Shown: one piece after another, positions 8,407 to 15,728 of the stretch
Layout: every line of letters starts with the position of its first letter
Numbering within the stretch: the first letter of the stretch is position 1
NCBI RefSeq assembly: GCF_004522095.1
Contig: NZ_SPUI01000005.1
Span: 1-55,159, forward strand
DNA: 55,159 bases
Direction of reading: 5' to 3'
Source of the DNA: Nocardioides sp. 503
GTDB lineage: Bacteria > Actinomycetota > Actinomycetes > Propionibacteriales > Nocardioidaceae
Program-made: the position numbers and the translations under genes
The notes under the pieces: generated by a model
What the model was told of the DNA's origin: nothing
Seen by the model: only the letters and a program-made list of their open reading frames with translations
Databases searched by the model: none

Positions 8407-9117
8407 ATGTCGTCGGTCCTGGTCGTGCAGCACGAGGACGAGTGCCCGCCCGCGCTCGTCGGCGACTGGCTGCGCGATGCCGGCTGCGCCCTCCACGTCG
8501 CGCGTCCCTACGCCGGCGAGCCCCTGCCCGACCCGGCGGCGTACGACGGGCTGCTGGTGCTCGGCGGTCCGCAGTCCGCGGAGGACGACTCGGTGCCGTG
8601 GTTCGGGCCGCTCAAGGAGCGGCTGCGCGCGGCCCGGGACGCCGGGCTGCCCACGCTGGGGATCTGCCTGGGCCACCAGCTCGTCGCCTCCGCGCTGGGC
8701 GGCCGCGTCGAGCGCAACCCGCGCGGGCAGCAGCTCGGCCTCCTCGAGGTCGGCTGGACCCCGGCCGCGGCGGCCGACCCGCTGACCGCGTCGGTCGCCT
8801 CGTGGCGGCGCGGCGTGCACTGGAACGACGACGTCGTCACCGCGCTGCCCCCCGAGGCGGAGGTGCTGGCCGAGACCCCGGCCGGGGAGCTCCAGGCGGC
8901 GCGGTTCGGGCCGCGGATGTGGGGCGTCCAGCTGCACCCCGAGGTGGACGCGGCCGTCCTGCGGCCGTGGGCGGCCGACGACCGGGAGGCGCACGTGCTG
9001 CGCGGTGTCGACCAGGAGGCGCTCCTGGCCTCGGTCGAGGACGCCGCCGACGAGCTGGCCCAGGCGTGGCGGCCCCTGGCGACGGCCTTCGCGGAGATCG
9101 TGGCGGGTGCCCGGTGA
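8407..9117 (+). CDS. Class I glutamine amidotransferase domain protein (GMP-synthase-like)
   Basis: 236 residues forming a single GATase1 domain. The nucleophilic Cys is in LGICLGHQL and the catalytic His in GVQLHPEVD. The type resembles free-standing GMP-synthase-like amidotransferases rather than PuuD-type hydrolases. It lies 14 bases after glnA2 and overlaps the glnE start by 4 bases (GTGA), so the three are translationally linked. Given GlnA2's possible glutamylation role, this enzyme may hydrolyse or transfer a gamma-glutamyl group from the GlnA2 product; that is inference. Confidence 0.85.
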   Translation: MSSVLVVQHEDECPPALVGDWLRDAGCALHVARPYAGEPLPDPAAYDGLLVLGGPQSAEDDSVPWFGPLKERLRAARDAGLPTLGICLGHQLVASALGGRVERNPRGQQLGLLEVGWTPAAAADPLTASVASWRRGVHWNDDVVTALPPEAEVLAETPAGELQAARFGPRMWGVQLHPEVDAAVLRPWAADDREAHVLRGVDQEALLASVEDAADELAQAWRPLATAFAEIVAGAR

Positions 9118-12089
9118 TCCGCGAGGCCACCACCAAGGGGAGCCTGATCCGGCTGGGCTTCACCGACACCGACACCGCCATGGACAACCTGCGGCAGCTG
9201 GGCGGCGCCGCCGACCCGCTGCTGGCGATGCTCGGGCGCACGGCCGACCCCGACATCGCCCTGCACGAGCTGGTCCGGCTGCACGAGGCGGTCGCGGAGC
9301 CGGGCGAGCTGCTCGACGAGCTGGTCGACGACGAGGGCACGGCCATGCGCCTGCTCTCCGTGCTCGGTGCGAGCACCGCGCTGGCCGACCACCTGGTGCG
9401 CCACCCCGGGCAGTGGCGCGAGCTGACCGACCCGACGCTGGGCTCGACCCGCCCGCCGGCGTACGCCGTGCGCGAGGGGCTGCTGGCCGCGGTGGGCGCC
9501 GACCCCCACGACGAGCACCCGACGGCGACGCTGCCCGACGCGGTGGCGGTCGACGCGCTGCGCGTGGAGTATCGACGCGTGCTGCTGCGCCTGGCCTCGC
9601 GCGACCTCTCGCACGACGTGGGCATCGACGACGCCGCGGCCGAGCTCTCCGACCTGGCTGCCGGCACCCTCGAGGCCGGGCTCGCGATCGCGCGGCAGCG
9701 GGTGGGGGAGCCGGCGGCGCTGGCGCGCCTCGCGGTCATCGCCATGGGCAAGCTCGGCGGCCACGAGCTCAACTACGTCTCCGACGTCGACGTGATCTTC
9801 GTCTACGAGCCGGTCGAGGGCGCCGCCGAGCAGCCTGCCCTGCGCGCCGCCACGCAGCTGGCGAGCCAGATGATCCGGGTCTGCTCCGACCACACGGGGG
9901 AGGGCACGATCTGGCCGGTCGACGCCGCCCTGCGGCCCGAGGGCAAGGCCGGCCCCCTGGTCCGCACGCTGGCCAGCCACCGCGGCTACTACGAGCGGTG
10001 GGCCAAGACCTGGGAGTTCCAGGCGCTGCTGAAGGCACGCCCCGTCGCGGGCGACCTCGCGCTCGGCCGCGAGTACGTCGCGATGGTGGCGCCGATGATC
10101 TGGACCGCCGCCGAGCGCGACGGCTTCGTCAGCGACGCGCAGGCGATGCGCCGCCGGGTCGTCGAGCACATCCCGGCGCGCGAGGCCGACCGCCAGCTCA
10201 AGCTCGGCTCCGGCGGGCTGCGCGACGTCGAGTTCGCCGTGCAGCTGCTGCAGCTGGTCCACGGCCGGATGGACGAGGCGATCCGGCCGGCGACCACCCT
10301 GAGCGCGCTGGCCCAGCTGACCTCGCGCGGGTACGTCGGTCGCGAGGACGGCGAGGCGCTGCACGAGGCCTACTCGTTCCTGCGCACCCTCGAGCACCGC
10401 ATCCAGCTCTTCCAGCTGCGCCGCATCCACGTCGTCCCCTCCGACGAGCCGTCGCTGCGCCGGCTGGGGCGGAGCATGCGCTTCCTCAAGGACCCCGTGG
10501 CCTCGCTCGACCGGGCCTGGGAGCACCACCGCCGCGAGGTCCGGCGGCTGCACGAGAAGCTGTTCTACCGCCCGCTGCTCACGGCCGTCGCGAGCATCCC
10601 GGGCTCCGAGGCGCGACTGTCGTCCGAGGCTGCCGGCGCACGGCTCGCGGCCCTGGGCTATGACGACCCCCAGGCCGCGCTGCGCCACCTGGAGGCTCTC
10701 ACCAGCGGCGTCTCGCGCACGGCCACGATCCAGCGGGCGATCCTGCCGGCCATGCTCGACTGGTTCGCGGAGGGACCGGACCCCGATGCGGGGCTCTTCG
10801 GCTTCCGCCGGATCAGCGAGACCCTGGGCCGCACGCCGTGGTACCTCAGGACCCTGCGCGACGAGGGCCAGGTCGCCGAGCGGCTGGCCCACCTGCTGTC
10901 GTCGTCGCGCTACGTCACGAGCCTGCTGGAGCGCGAGCCGCTCGGGGTGCAGATGCTCGGCGAGGACCTCACCCCGCTGCCGGCCGAGCCGGTCGGCCAG
11001 GAGATGCTCGCCGCCGCCGGGCGGCACGACGACCTCGAGAAGGCCGTGCGCGCGATCCGCGCCGTACGCCGTCGCGAGCTCTACCGCATCGCCGCCGGCG
11101 ACGCCCTCGGGCTCACCGACGTGGCCGAGGTGGGGCAGGGCCTGTCGCGCCTGACCGACGCCACGCTGCAGGCGACGCTGCACGTCGCCGCCCGCACGGT
11201 GCGCGAGCAGCGCTCGCTCGAGGAGACCCCGACGCGGATCGCGATCGTCGCGATGGGCCGCTACGGCGGCTTCGAGCTGTCCTACTCCAGCGACGCCGAC
11301 GTGCTCTTCGTGCACGAGCCCGTGGAGGGTGCCGACCTCCACCGGGCCACGTCGTACGCCCAGGCCGTCGCCAACGAGATCCGCCGTCTGCTGGCGCTAC
11401 CCGGCGGCGACCCGCCGCTGCAGGTGGATGCGGACCTGCGCCCCGAGGGCAAGCAGGGCGCGCTGGTGCGCACGCTCGACTCCTACGCCGCCTACTACGC
11501 GAAGTGGTCCAAGGTCTGGGAGGCGCAGGCGCTCCTGCGCGCCGACGCGGTCGTGGGCGACGAGGACGTGCGACGTCGCTTCATAGCGCTCATCGACCCG
11601 CTGCGCTTCCCCGAGGACGGCCTCTCCGAGGACGACGTCGTCGAGGTCCGGCGCATCAAGGCGCGCGTCGACAAGGAGCGGCTCCCGCGGGGTGCGGACC
11701 CCCAGCTGCACCTCAAGCTGGGGCGGGGCGGGCTCGCGGACATCGAGTGGACGGTGCAGCTGCTCCAGATGCAGCACGCCGGGCGGGTCCCGGGGCTGCG
11801 CACGCCGCAGACGCTCGGAGCCCTCGCCGCCGCCGCGGAGGCCGACCTGATCTCGCAGGACGACGCCGACGTGCTCGCCCACGGCTGGCGCACCGTGAGC
11901 CGCGTGCGCAACGCGGTGACCCTCGTGCGCGGGCAGGCGGCCGACGAGCTGCCCCGCGACGTACGGCAGCGGGCGGCGGTGGCGAGCATCCTCGGCTACG
12001 GGCCCGGGGCCACCGACGAGATGGTCAACGACTACCTCCGACGCATGCGGCAGGCCCGGGGAGTGGTCGAGCGAGTGTTCTGGAGCTGA
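9114..12089 (+). CDS. glnE: Bifunctional glutamine synthetase adenylyltransferase/deadenylylase
   Basis: 991 residues, the usual length. It has two nucleotidyltransferase halves: the N-terminal deadenylylase half with AMGKLGGHELNYVSDVDVIF at about residues 208-227, and the C-terminal adenylyltransferase half with AMGRYGGFELSYSSDADVLF at about residues 712-731. Each is followed by a GlnD-like helical linker (LKLGSGGLRDVEFAVQLL; LKLGRGGLADIEWTVQLL). It controls glutamine synthetase activity by adding or removing AMP on a tyrosine of GlnA1. The GTG start overlaps the preceding stop. A strong hairpin follows at 12135-12178. The likely substrate gene, glnA1, lies 32 kb away in convergent orientation. 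Confidence 0.95.
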   Translation: MIREATTKGSLIRLGFTDTDTAMDNLRQLGGAADPLLAMLGRTADPDIALHELVRLHEAVAEPGELLDELVDDEGTAMRLLSVLGASTALADHLVRHPGQWRELTDPTLGSTRPPAYAVREGLLAAVGADPHDEHPTATLPDAVAVDALRVEYRRVLLRLASRDLSHDVGIDDAAAELSDLAAGTLEAGLAIARQRVGEPAALARLAVIAMGKLGGHELNYVSDVDVIFVYEPVEGAAEQPALRAATQLASQMIRVCSDHTGEGTIWPVDAALRPEGKAGPLVRTLASHRGYYERWAKTWEFQALLKARPVAGDLALGREYVAMVAPMIWTAAERDGFVSDAQAMRRRVVEHIPAREADRQLKLGSGGLRDVEFAVQLLQLVHGRMDEAIRPATTLSALAQLTSRGYVGREDGEALHEAYSFLRTLEHRIQLFQLRRIHVVPSDEPSLRRLGRSMRFLKDPVASLDRAWEHHRREVRRLHEKLFYRPLLTAVASIPGSEARLSSEAAGARLAALGYDDPQAALRHLEALTSGVSRTATIQRAILPAMLDWFAEGPDPDAGLFGFRRISETLGRTPWYLRTLRDEGQVAERLAHLLSSSRYVTSLLEREPLGVQMLGEDLTPLPAEPVGQEMLAAAGRHDDLEKAVRAIRAVRRRELYRIAAGDALGLTDVAEVGQGLSRLTDATLQATLHVAARTVREQRSLEETPTRIAIVAMGRYGGFELSYSSDADVLFVHEPVEGADLHRATSYAQAVANEIRRLLALPGGDPPLQVDADLRPEGKQGALVRTLDSYAAYYAKWSKVWEAQALLRADAVVGDEDVRRRFIALIDPLRFPEDGLSEDDVVEVRRIKARVDKERLPRGADPQLHLKLGRGGLADIEWTVQLLQMQHAGRVPGLRTPQTLGALAAAAEADLISQDDADVLAHGWRTVSRVRNAVTLVRGQAADELPRDVRQRAAVASILGYGPGATDEMVNDYLRRMRQARGVVERVFWS

Positions 12090-12134
12090 GCAGGAAGGGG
12101 TCTTCGGCGGGAGTGTGTGAGAGAATCCCTGAAG

Positions 12135-12178
12135 AGCCGGGACGCGACCGACTGCCCCCCAGGGGTCGCGTCCTGGCT
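12135..12178 (+). terminator. Strong hairpin after glnE
   Basis: A 15-base-pair stem (12135-12149 with 12164-12178, one G-U pair) and a 14-base loop containing CCCCCC. There is no long U tract. It most likely ends the glnA2-glnE transcript. The C-run loop also recalls the actinobacterial 6C small RNA, but only one such loop is visible. Confidence 0.65.
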
Positions 12179-12368
12179 CGTTCTCCGTCCAGCCCCGGTG
12201 AGGCTCCTCCGCACTCCCGCGGACCGGGCGACGCGCACCCCGCTCCAGGCACTCGAGTGGCAGCCCACCCCCGGGATGCGGGCTGGCTGAGGAACATCCG
12301 AGACGAGGCCGAGCGTGGTGCGCGTGCGATCTGAAGGTGCCCGCTCCCGGGCATCCCAAACCTCCCGC

Positions 12369-12382
12369 GTGACCCCGGTCAC
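12369..12382 (+). promoter_or_regulatory. CRP/FNR-type half-site palindrome (GTGA-N6-TCAC)
   Basis: gtgaccccggtcac is a perfect inverted repeat with the GTGA-N6-TCAC spacing of CRP-family sites. It lies 140 bases before the camelysin-like gene. The link to a cAMP-type regulator is inferred from the motif only. Confidence 0.45.
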
Positions 12383-12397
12383 CGCTCGGCTAAGAGC

Positions 12398-12419
12398 CTT
12401 GATGATTGCTTGAGGAAAC
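12398..12419 (+). promoter_or_regulatory. 11-base direct repeat, candidate OmpR-family site
   Basis: cttgatgattg is followed directly by cttgaggaaac. The CTTGAGG heptamer also occurs twice, 33 bases apart, between the local OmpR-type regulator and the 15139 gene. This is consistent with one regulator controlling the locus. Confidence 0.4.
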
Positions 12420-12421
12420 GT

Positions 12422-12436
12422 GGGGGTTTTGCCCCC
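12422..12436 (+). other. Hairpin GGGGG-ttttg-CCCCC in the leader
   Basis: A perfect 5-pair G/C stem with a 5-base loop, 86 bases before the camelysin-like start. It could act as an attenuator or mRNA-stability element. Confidence 0.4.
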
Positions 12437-12521
12437 GAGGGGCTTGATCTGCGGGCGGCAGAGTTCTGGTCATCAAGCACCGGCCACCCAGGGCCACCTC
12501 AGACCAGAAGGAAACGTCACC

Positions 12522-13145
12522 ATGAAGAAGTCGGCCCTCACCGCCAGCTCCACCAAGATCCTCGCCTCCGTCGTCCTCGTCGCCGGCGCCGCCTCCGTGG
12601 CCGGCCTGGGCACCTTCGGTGCCTTCACCTCCACCACCTCGGCCAGCGAGGCCGTGGGCACCGGCAAGGTCGTCCTGGGCCTGACCCAGCACGCCAGCCT
12701 CGGCACCACCGTCGCCGCGACCAACCTGGTCCCCGGAGACACCGTGCAGCGCGCCGTGGTCCTGACCCGCTCCAACGACACCGAGGCCTTCGGCTCGGTC
12801 AAGCTCACCACCGCCGGCGGCACGGCCAACAAGCTCACCACCGACCAGACCGACGGCCTCAAGCTGGCCGTCGACCAGTGCACCACCGGTTGGACCAAGG
12901 CCACGGGCAGCAACGACCTCACCTGCGTCGGCGGCACCGTCACCAACCTGATCGCCTCGCGCCCCGTGGTCGGCACCAACCTCGACCTCGCCGCGGCCAC
13001 CACCGCGCTCAACTCCAACGCTGCCGCCGCCAACCTGCGCGTCACGCTGACCCTCCCCGAGGCCGCGGACAACACCTTCCAGGGCCTGTCCAACACGGTC
13101 GCCTTCACCTTCGACGCCACGCAGCGCGCCGCCACCTCCAAGTAG
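12522..13145 (+). CDS. TasA/camelysin (CalY)-like secreted matrix protein
   Basis: 207 residues. An N-terminal signal region (MKKSALTASS, then a hydrophobic core) leads into the signature GTFGAFTSTTSASEAVGTGK, which matches the sequence around SipW cleavage sites. Downstream LVPGDTVQRAVVL and DNTFQGLSNTVAFTF align by eye with CalY segments LKPGDSVKKEFLL and QNIFQGDTLNLEWTF. These proteins are secreted and polymerise into extracellular fibres in Bacillus biofilms; members are also classed as peptidase M73, though catalysis is doubtful. ATG 12522 has the ribosome site gaagga. The signal peptidase gene follows 40 bases later. Confidence 0.8.
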   Translation: MKKSALTASSTKILASVVLVAGAASVAGLGTFGAFTSTTSASEAVGTGKVVLGLTQHASLGTTVAATNLVPGDTVQRAVVLTRSNDTEAFGSVKLTTAGGTANKLTTDQTDGLKLAVDQCTTGWTKATGSNDLTCVGGTVTNLIASRPVVGTNLDLAAATTALNSNAAAANLRVTLTLPEAADNTFQGLSNTVAFTFDATQRAATSK

Positions 13146-13185
13146 TCCCCACCTCCCGACGTACTGACCAGGAGCAGGAGTCACC

Positions 13186-13893
13186 GTGAGCATCGCCGTC
13201 ACCACCCCCACCGTCGTGGGACGCCACCGTGCGCTCCCCGTCAGCATCACCCCCGTCACCCCGGCCGCCGCGCCCGCCTCCTCGACGAGCGCCGTGGGCT
13301 CCTCGGCCGGGACGTCGAAGGGCCGGGGCCCGTGGCGGCGCGTGGCCAGCCTGGTGATGACGCTCGCCATGGTCGGCAGCTTCGTGATGTTCCTGTTCCT
13401 CGCCGTGGGACCCCACGTCCTGGGCTACCGCACCTCCACCATGCTCACCGGCTCCATGGAGCCCGGCATCATGCCCGGCGACGTCGTGGTCACCACCCAG
13501 AAGCCCGCCACCGACGTCCACGTCGGCGACGTGATCAGCTACCAGATCCCCATTGAGGACCACCGCGTCGAGACCCACCGCGTCACCGAGGTCACCACCG
13601 CCAAGGACGGCACCATCAGCATCCGCACCCAGGGCGACGCCAACAGCAACGTCGACCCCTGGACCGCGATCCTCGAGGAGGACACCGTCTGGGAGGTCCA
13701 GGCCGTCATCCCGAACCTCGGCGACCTGATCCAGACCATGCGCTCCCCGATCGTCCACCACGTCGTGAAGTGGGTCGCCCTCGGCGGCCTCATCCTCATG
13801 GGCCTCACCACCATCTGGTCCCGCACCGACGACGACAAGGACGAGGACGACGAGAACGAGAACGAGGACCTGGATGAGGCCGCACGCCGATGA
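13186..13893 (+). CDS. SipW-type (ER-type) signal peptidase I
   Basis: 235 residues. A long Ala/Ser/Thr/Pro-rich N-terminus of about 45 residues is followed by a membrane helix at about 55-78, then the catalytic Ser in TGSMEPGIMPGDVVV and, typical of SipW/Sec11-type enzymes, a His in ETHRVTEV in place of the usual bacterial Lys. Then comes DANSNVDPW, a second membrane helix at about 188-208 and a very acidic tail (DDDKDEDDENENED). The GTG start follows the ribosome site aggagcaggag. In Bacillus SipW processes TasA, so the gene upstream is the likely substrate. The next gene overlaps its stop codon. Confidence 0.88.
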   Translation: MSIAVTTPTVVGRHRALPVSITPVTPAAAPASSTSAVGSSAGTSKGRGPWRRVASLVMTLAMVGSFVMFLFLAVGPHVLGYRTSTMLTGSMEPGIMPGDVVVTTQKPATDVHVGDVISYQIPIEDHRVETHRVTEVTTAKDGTISIRTQGDANSNVDPWTAILEEDTVWEVQAVIPNLGDLIQTMRSPIVHHVVKWVALGGLILMGLTTIWSRTDDDKDEDDENENEDLDEAARR

Positions 13894-14249
13894 CACACCT
13901 GGACACCGCGAGCCTCGAACGCCTGGCGCGCGACGTGTCCTCCTGGCCCTTCGTCGTCACCTTCGCCGAGAAGTACCAGCAGCTCCTGCCCGACCGGGTC
14001 CGCCGCGTCATCGCAGCCATCACGGAGGGTGACCTCGACCAGGCGCTCGACGCCGCGCTCAGCCTGAGGGTCTCGTCCGCCTTCGTCGGGGCCCTCGAGC
14101 TGGTCGACCTCGCGCACCGGCTCGAGACGCACCTGCGCCTGGGGGACCTGGCCGCCGCCCGACTGCCGCTGGGGCTCGTCCCCGAGGCCGCCCAGCGCGC
14201 CGAGCAGGCGCTGGCGACGTACCTCAGCGGTCGCGCCGACGACGCCTGA
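13890..14249 (+). CDS. HPt-like domain protein lacking the phosphohistidine
   Basis: 119 residues, all helical, translationally coupled to the signal peptidase gene by an ATGA overlap. The segment AALSLRVSSAFVGALELVDLAHRLE aligns with the HPt consensus AHSLKGSSANLGA...LARxLE, but the active His is Leu57 (ALSLRVSS against AHSLKGSS) while the basic residue (Arg60) and the double Ser are kept. The helix before it (EKYQQLLPDRVRRVIAAITEGDLDQALD) also fits HPt. It is therefore probably a phosphotransfer-dead adaptor that docks on a response regulator, plausibly the one encoded next door on the other strand. The fold call is by eye. Confidence 0.6.
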   Translation: MTHLDTASLERLARDVSSWPFVVTFAEKYQQLLPDRVRRVIAAITEGDLDQALDAALSLRVSSAFVGALELVDLAHRLETHLRLGDLAAARLPLGLVPEAAQRAEQALATYLSGRADDA

Positions 14250-14264
14250 GGCAGGACCGCTGGG

Positions 14265-15002
14265 TCAGCGGGCTTCCATGCGGTAGCCGACCCCGCGCAC
14301 GGTGTGCACGAGCGAGGACGCGTCGCCGAGCTTGCGGCGCAGGTTGCCGACGTGGACCTCGACCAGGTGCGTGTCGGTGGCCCAGTCGGTGCCCCAGACC
14401 GAGCGCAGCAGCGCCTCGCGGGTCCACACCCGGGCCGGGGTGCGCATCAGCTCGGTGAGCAGGTCGAACTCGGTGCGGGTCAGCGACAGCTCGGTGCCGC
14501 CGCTGAAGGCGCGCCGACCGTCCACGTCGACCTTCAGCGGGCCGTGGTCGAGCACCTCGTTGCTCAAGGCCGCAGGCGCCGCGGTGGCGTCGGTCTCCGC
14601 CTCGCCCGACGAGGTCGTACGACGCGGCCGTCGGAAGAGCGCGTTGACGCGGGCCTGGAGCTCCCGAGGACTGAACGGCTTGGACAGGAAGTCGTCGGCG
14701 CCGGTCTCCAGGCCGATGAGGCGGTCGATCTCCTCGTCGCGCGCGGTGATCATGACGATGTAGACGTCGCTGGTCTCACGGATCCGCCGGCAGGTCTCGA
14801 TGCCGTCGATGCCGGGCAGGCCGAGGTCGAGGGTGACCAGATCGGGGTCGAAGGTCCGGACCGCCTCGACGCCGGCCAGCCCGGTGTCGACCGACCGCAC
14901 CTCGAAGCCCTGGCTCGTCAGGGTGAACTCGATGAGCGACCGTACGTCCTCGTCGTCCTCGACCACCACGGCGCGGCGTTCGTTCCCGAGAGCTTCACTC
15001 AT
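14265..15002 (-). CDS. OmpR/PhoB-family response regulator of the matrix locus
   Basis: 245 residues. The receiver has VVVEDDEDVRS, the phospho-Asp in LVTLDLGLPGIDG and the Lys in FLSKPFSPRE. A linker of about 25 residues follows, then a winged-helix domain ending HTVRGVGYRM. ATG 15002 is chosen because a CATAGT -10 box lies 7 bases upstream on this strand; the frame extends further, but that part is not protein-like. There is no kinase next to it. It converges with the pseudo-HPt gene (15 bases apart) and diverges from the 15139 gene, so it is embedded in the locus and probably regulates it. Confidence 0.9.
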   Translation of the reverse strand: MSEALGNERRAVVVEDDEDVRSLIEFTLTSQGFEVRSVDTGLAGVEAVRTFDPDLVTLDLGLPGIDGIETCRRIRETSDVYIVMITARDEEIDRLIGLETGADDFLSKPFSPRELQARVNALFRRPRRTTSSGEAETDATAAPAALSNEVLDHGPLKVDVDGRRAFSGGTELSLTRTEFDLLTELMRTPARVWTREALLRSVWGTDWATDTHLVEVHVGNLRRKLGDASSLVHTVRGVGYRMEAR

Positions 15003-15021
15003 GGAGCGGACTATGCCAGAC

Positions 15022-15061
15022 CTTGAGGATTTCCAGAGGTCGCCCCCGGCCGCCCTTGAGG
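15022..15061 (+). promoter_or_regulatory. Two CTTGAGG motifs 33 bases apart
   Basis: CTTGAGG at 15022-15028 and 15055-15061 are separated by exactly three 11-base turns, in the divergent promoter between the regulator and the 15139 gene. The same heptamer sits in the 11-base repeat before the camelysin-like gene. Confidence 0.4.
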
Positions 15062-15138
15062 CCCTCCGGCCAGACTGGTCCTCGACGGTCAACCACGTCC
15101 CACCCCCCGCACGACCTACCCGCACTGGAGCTCCCTCG

Positions 15139-15603
15139 ATGTCTCGGTCCGACACCCTGCGCCGCGCAGTGTCGTTGACCCTCGCCGTCCTCTGCTTCCT
15201 GGTCGTCCCGCAGCTGGCCTTCGCCAAGTTCACCGCCAGCAAGGCGCCCTCGATGCAGGTGGGCGTGGCCAAGCTCGTGACCCCCTCCGCGGTGACCGGC
15301 TCCTACTCGTGCCGGACCGGCTTCTTCACCGAGGGCCTGGACCTCAGCGTCACCGGCTTCAGCGACAACGGCCAGCCCGCGGACGTCTCCTACGTGTCGA
15401 CGCTCTACCGCGGCACCACCCAGCGCGCCACCAAGACCTCGACGTCCGAGGCGGTCACCCTCAGCACCGGGCTGCAGCTCATCGACGCCGGCAACACCTC
15501 CTACCGCCTCACGATCGTGACCAAGCTCGGCGGGTGGACCGCGCCGGAGTACTCCAAGACGATCAGCTGCGGCATCAACCTGCCGAGCAACGGGTCGCTC
15601 TGA
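15139..15603 (+). CDS. Secreted protein with a SipW-substrate-like N-terminus
   Basis: 154 residues. MSRSDTLRRAV and a hydrophobic core end at QLAFAKFTASKAPSMQVGVAK. This junction aligns without gaps with the camelysin-like protein 2.6 kb upstream (F-x-x-F-T, then VG and K at the same spacing), so it is likely a second substrate of the same signal peptidase. The mature part has two cysteines (YSCRTG, ISCGIN) and a beta-rich fibronectin-like pattern. It diverges from the OmpR-type regulator gene. It may be a minor fibre subunit or anchor; that is inference. Confidence 0.7.
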   Translation: MSRSDTLRRAVSLTLAVLCFLVVPQLAFAKFTASKAPSMQVGVAKLVTPSAVTGSYSCRTGFFTEGLDLSVTGFSDNGQPADVSYVSTLYRGTTQRATKTSTSEAVTLSTGLQLIDAGNTSYRLTIVTKLGGWTAPEYSKTISCGINLPSNGSL

Positions 15604-15728
15604 GCCCAGGCGCCGCCCGGGGTCCTGCGGCCCGTCCGGCCGTCCGCCCCTCGCCCGGGGGCGCGCCGCGGGGTGTGGGCGTGTGATGATGCGGCGGCAG
15701 CCCGCCGACGTCCCGCCGAGGAGAAACC

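Larger units (their letters stand above)
12179..12521 (+). other. Long leader/spacer before the matrix-protein locus
   Basis: 343 bases without a convincing gene. It holds a small hairpin (tgcccg-ctcc-cgggca), a CRP-like palindrome at 12369-12382, an 11-base direct repeat at 12398-12419, a hairpin at 12422-12436 and the inverted pair cttgatga/tcatcaag (12398-12405 with 12470-12477). I could not match it to a known riboswitch. It looks like a heavily regulated promoter region. Confidence 0.5.

Noticed and set aside
8508..11342. Long minus-strand frame opposite glnE
   Set aside because: Shadow of glnE; no domain, highly repetitive amino-acid composition.
12179..12368. Cobalamin or cyclic di-AMP riboswitch before the matrix locus
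   Set aside because: Some short motifs look similar, but the conserved core elements could not be aligned by eye.
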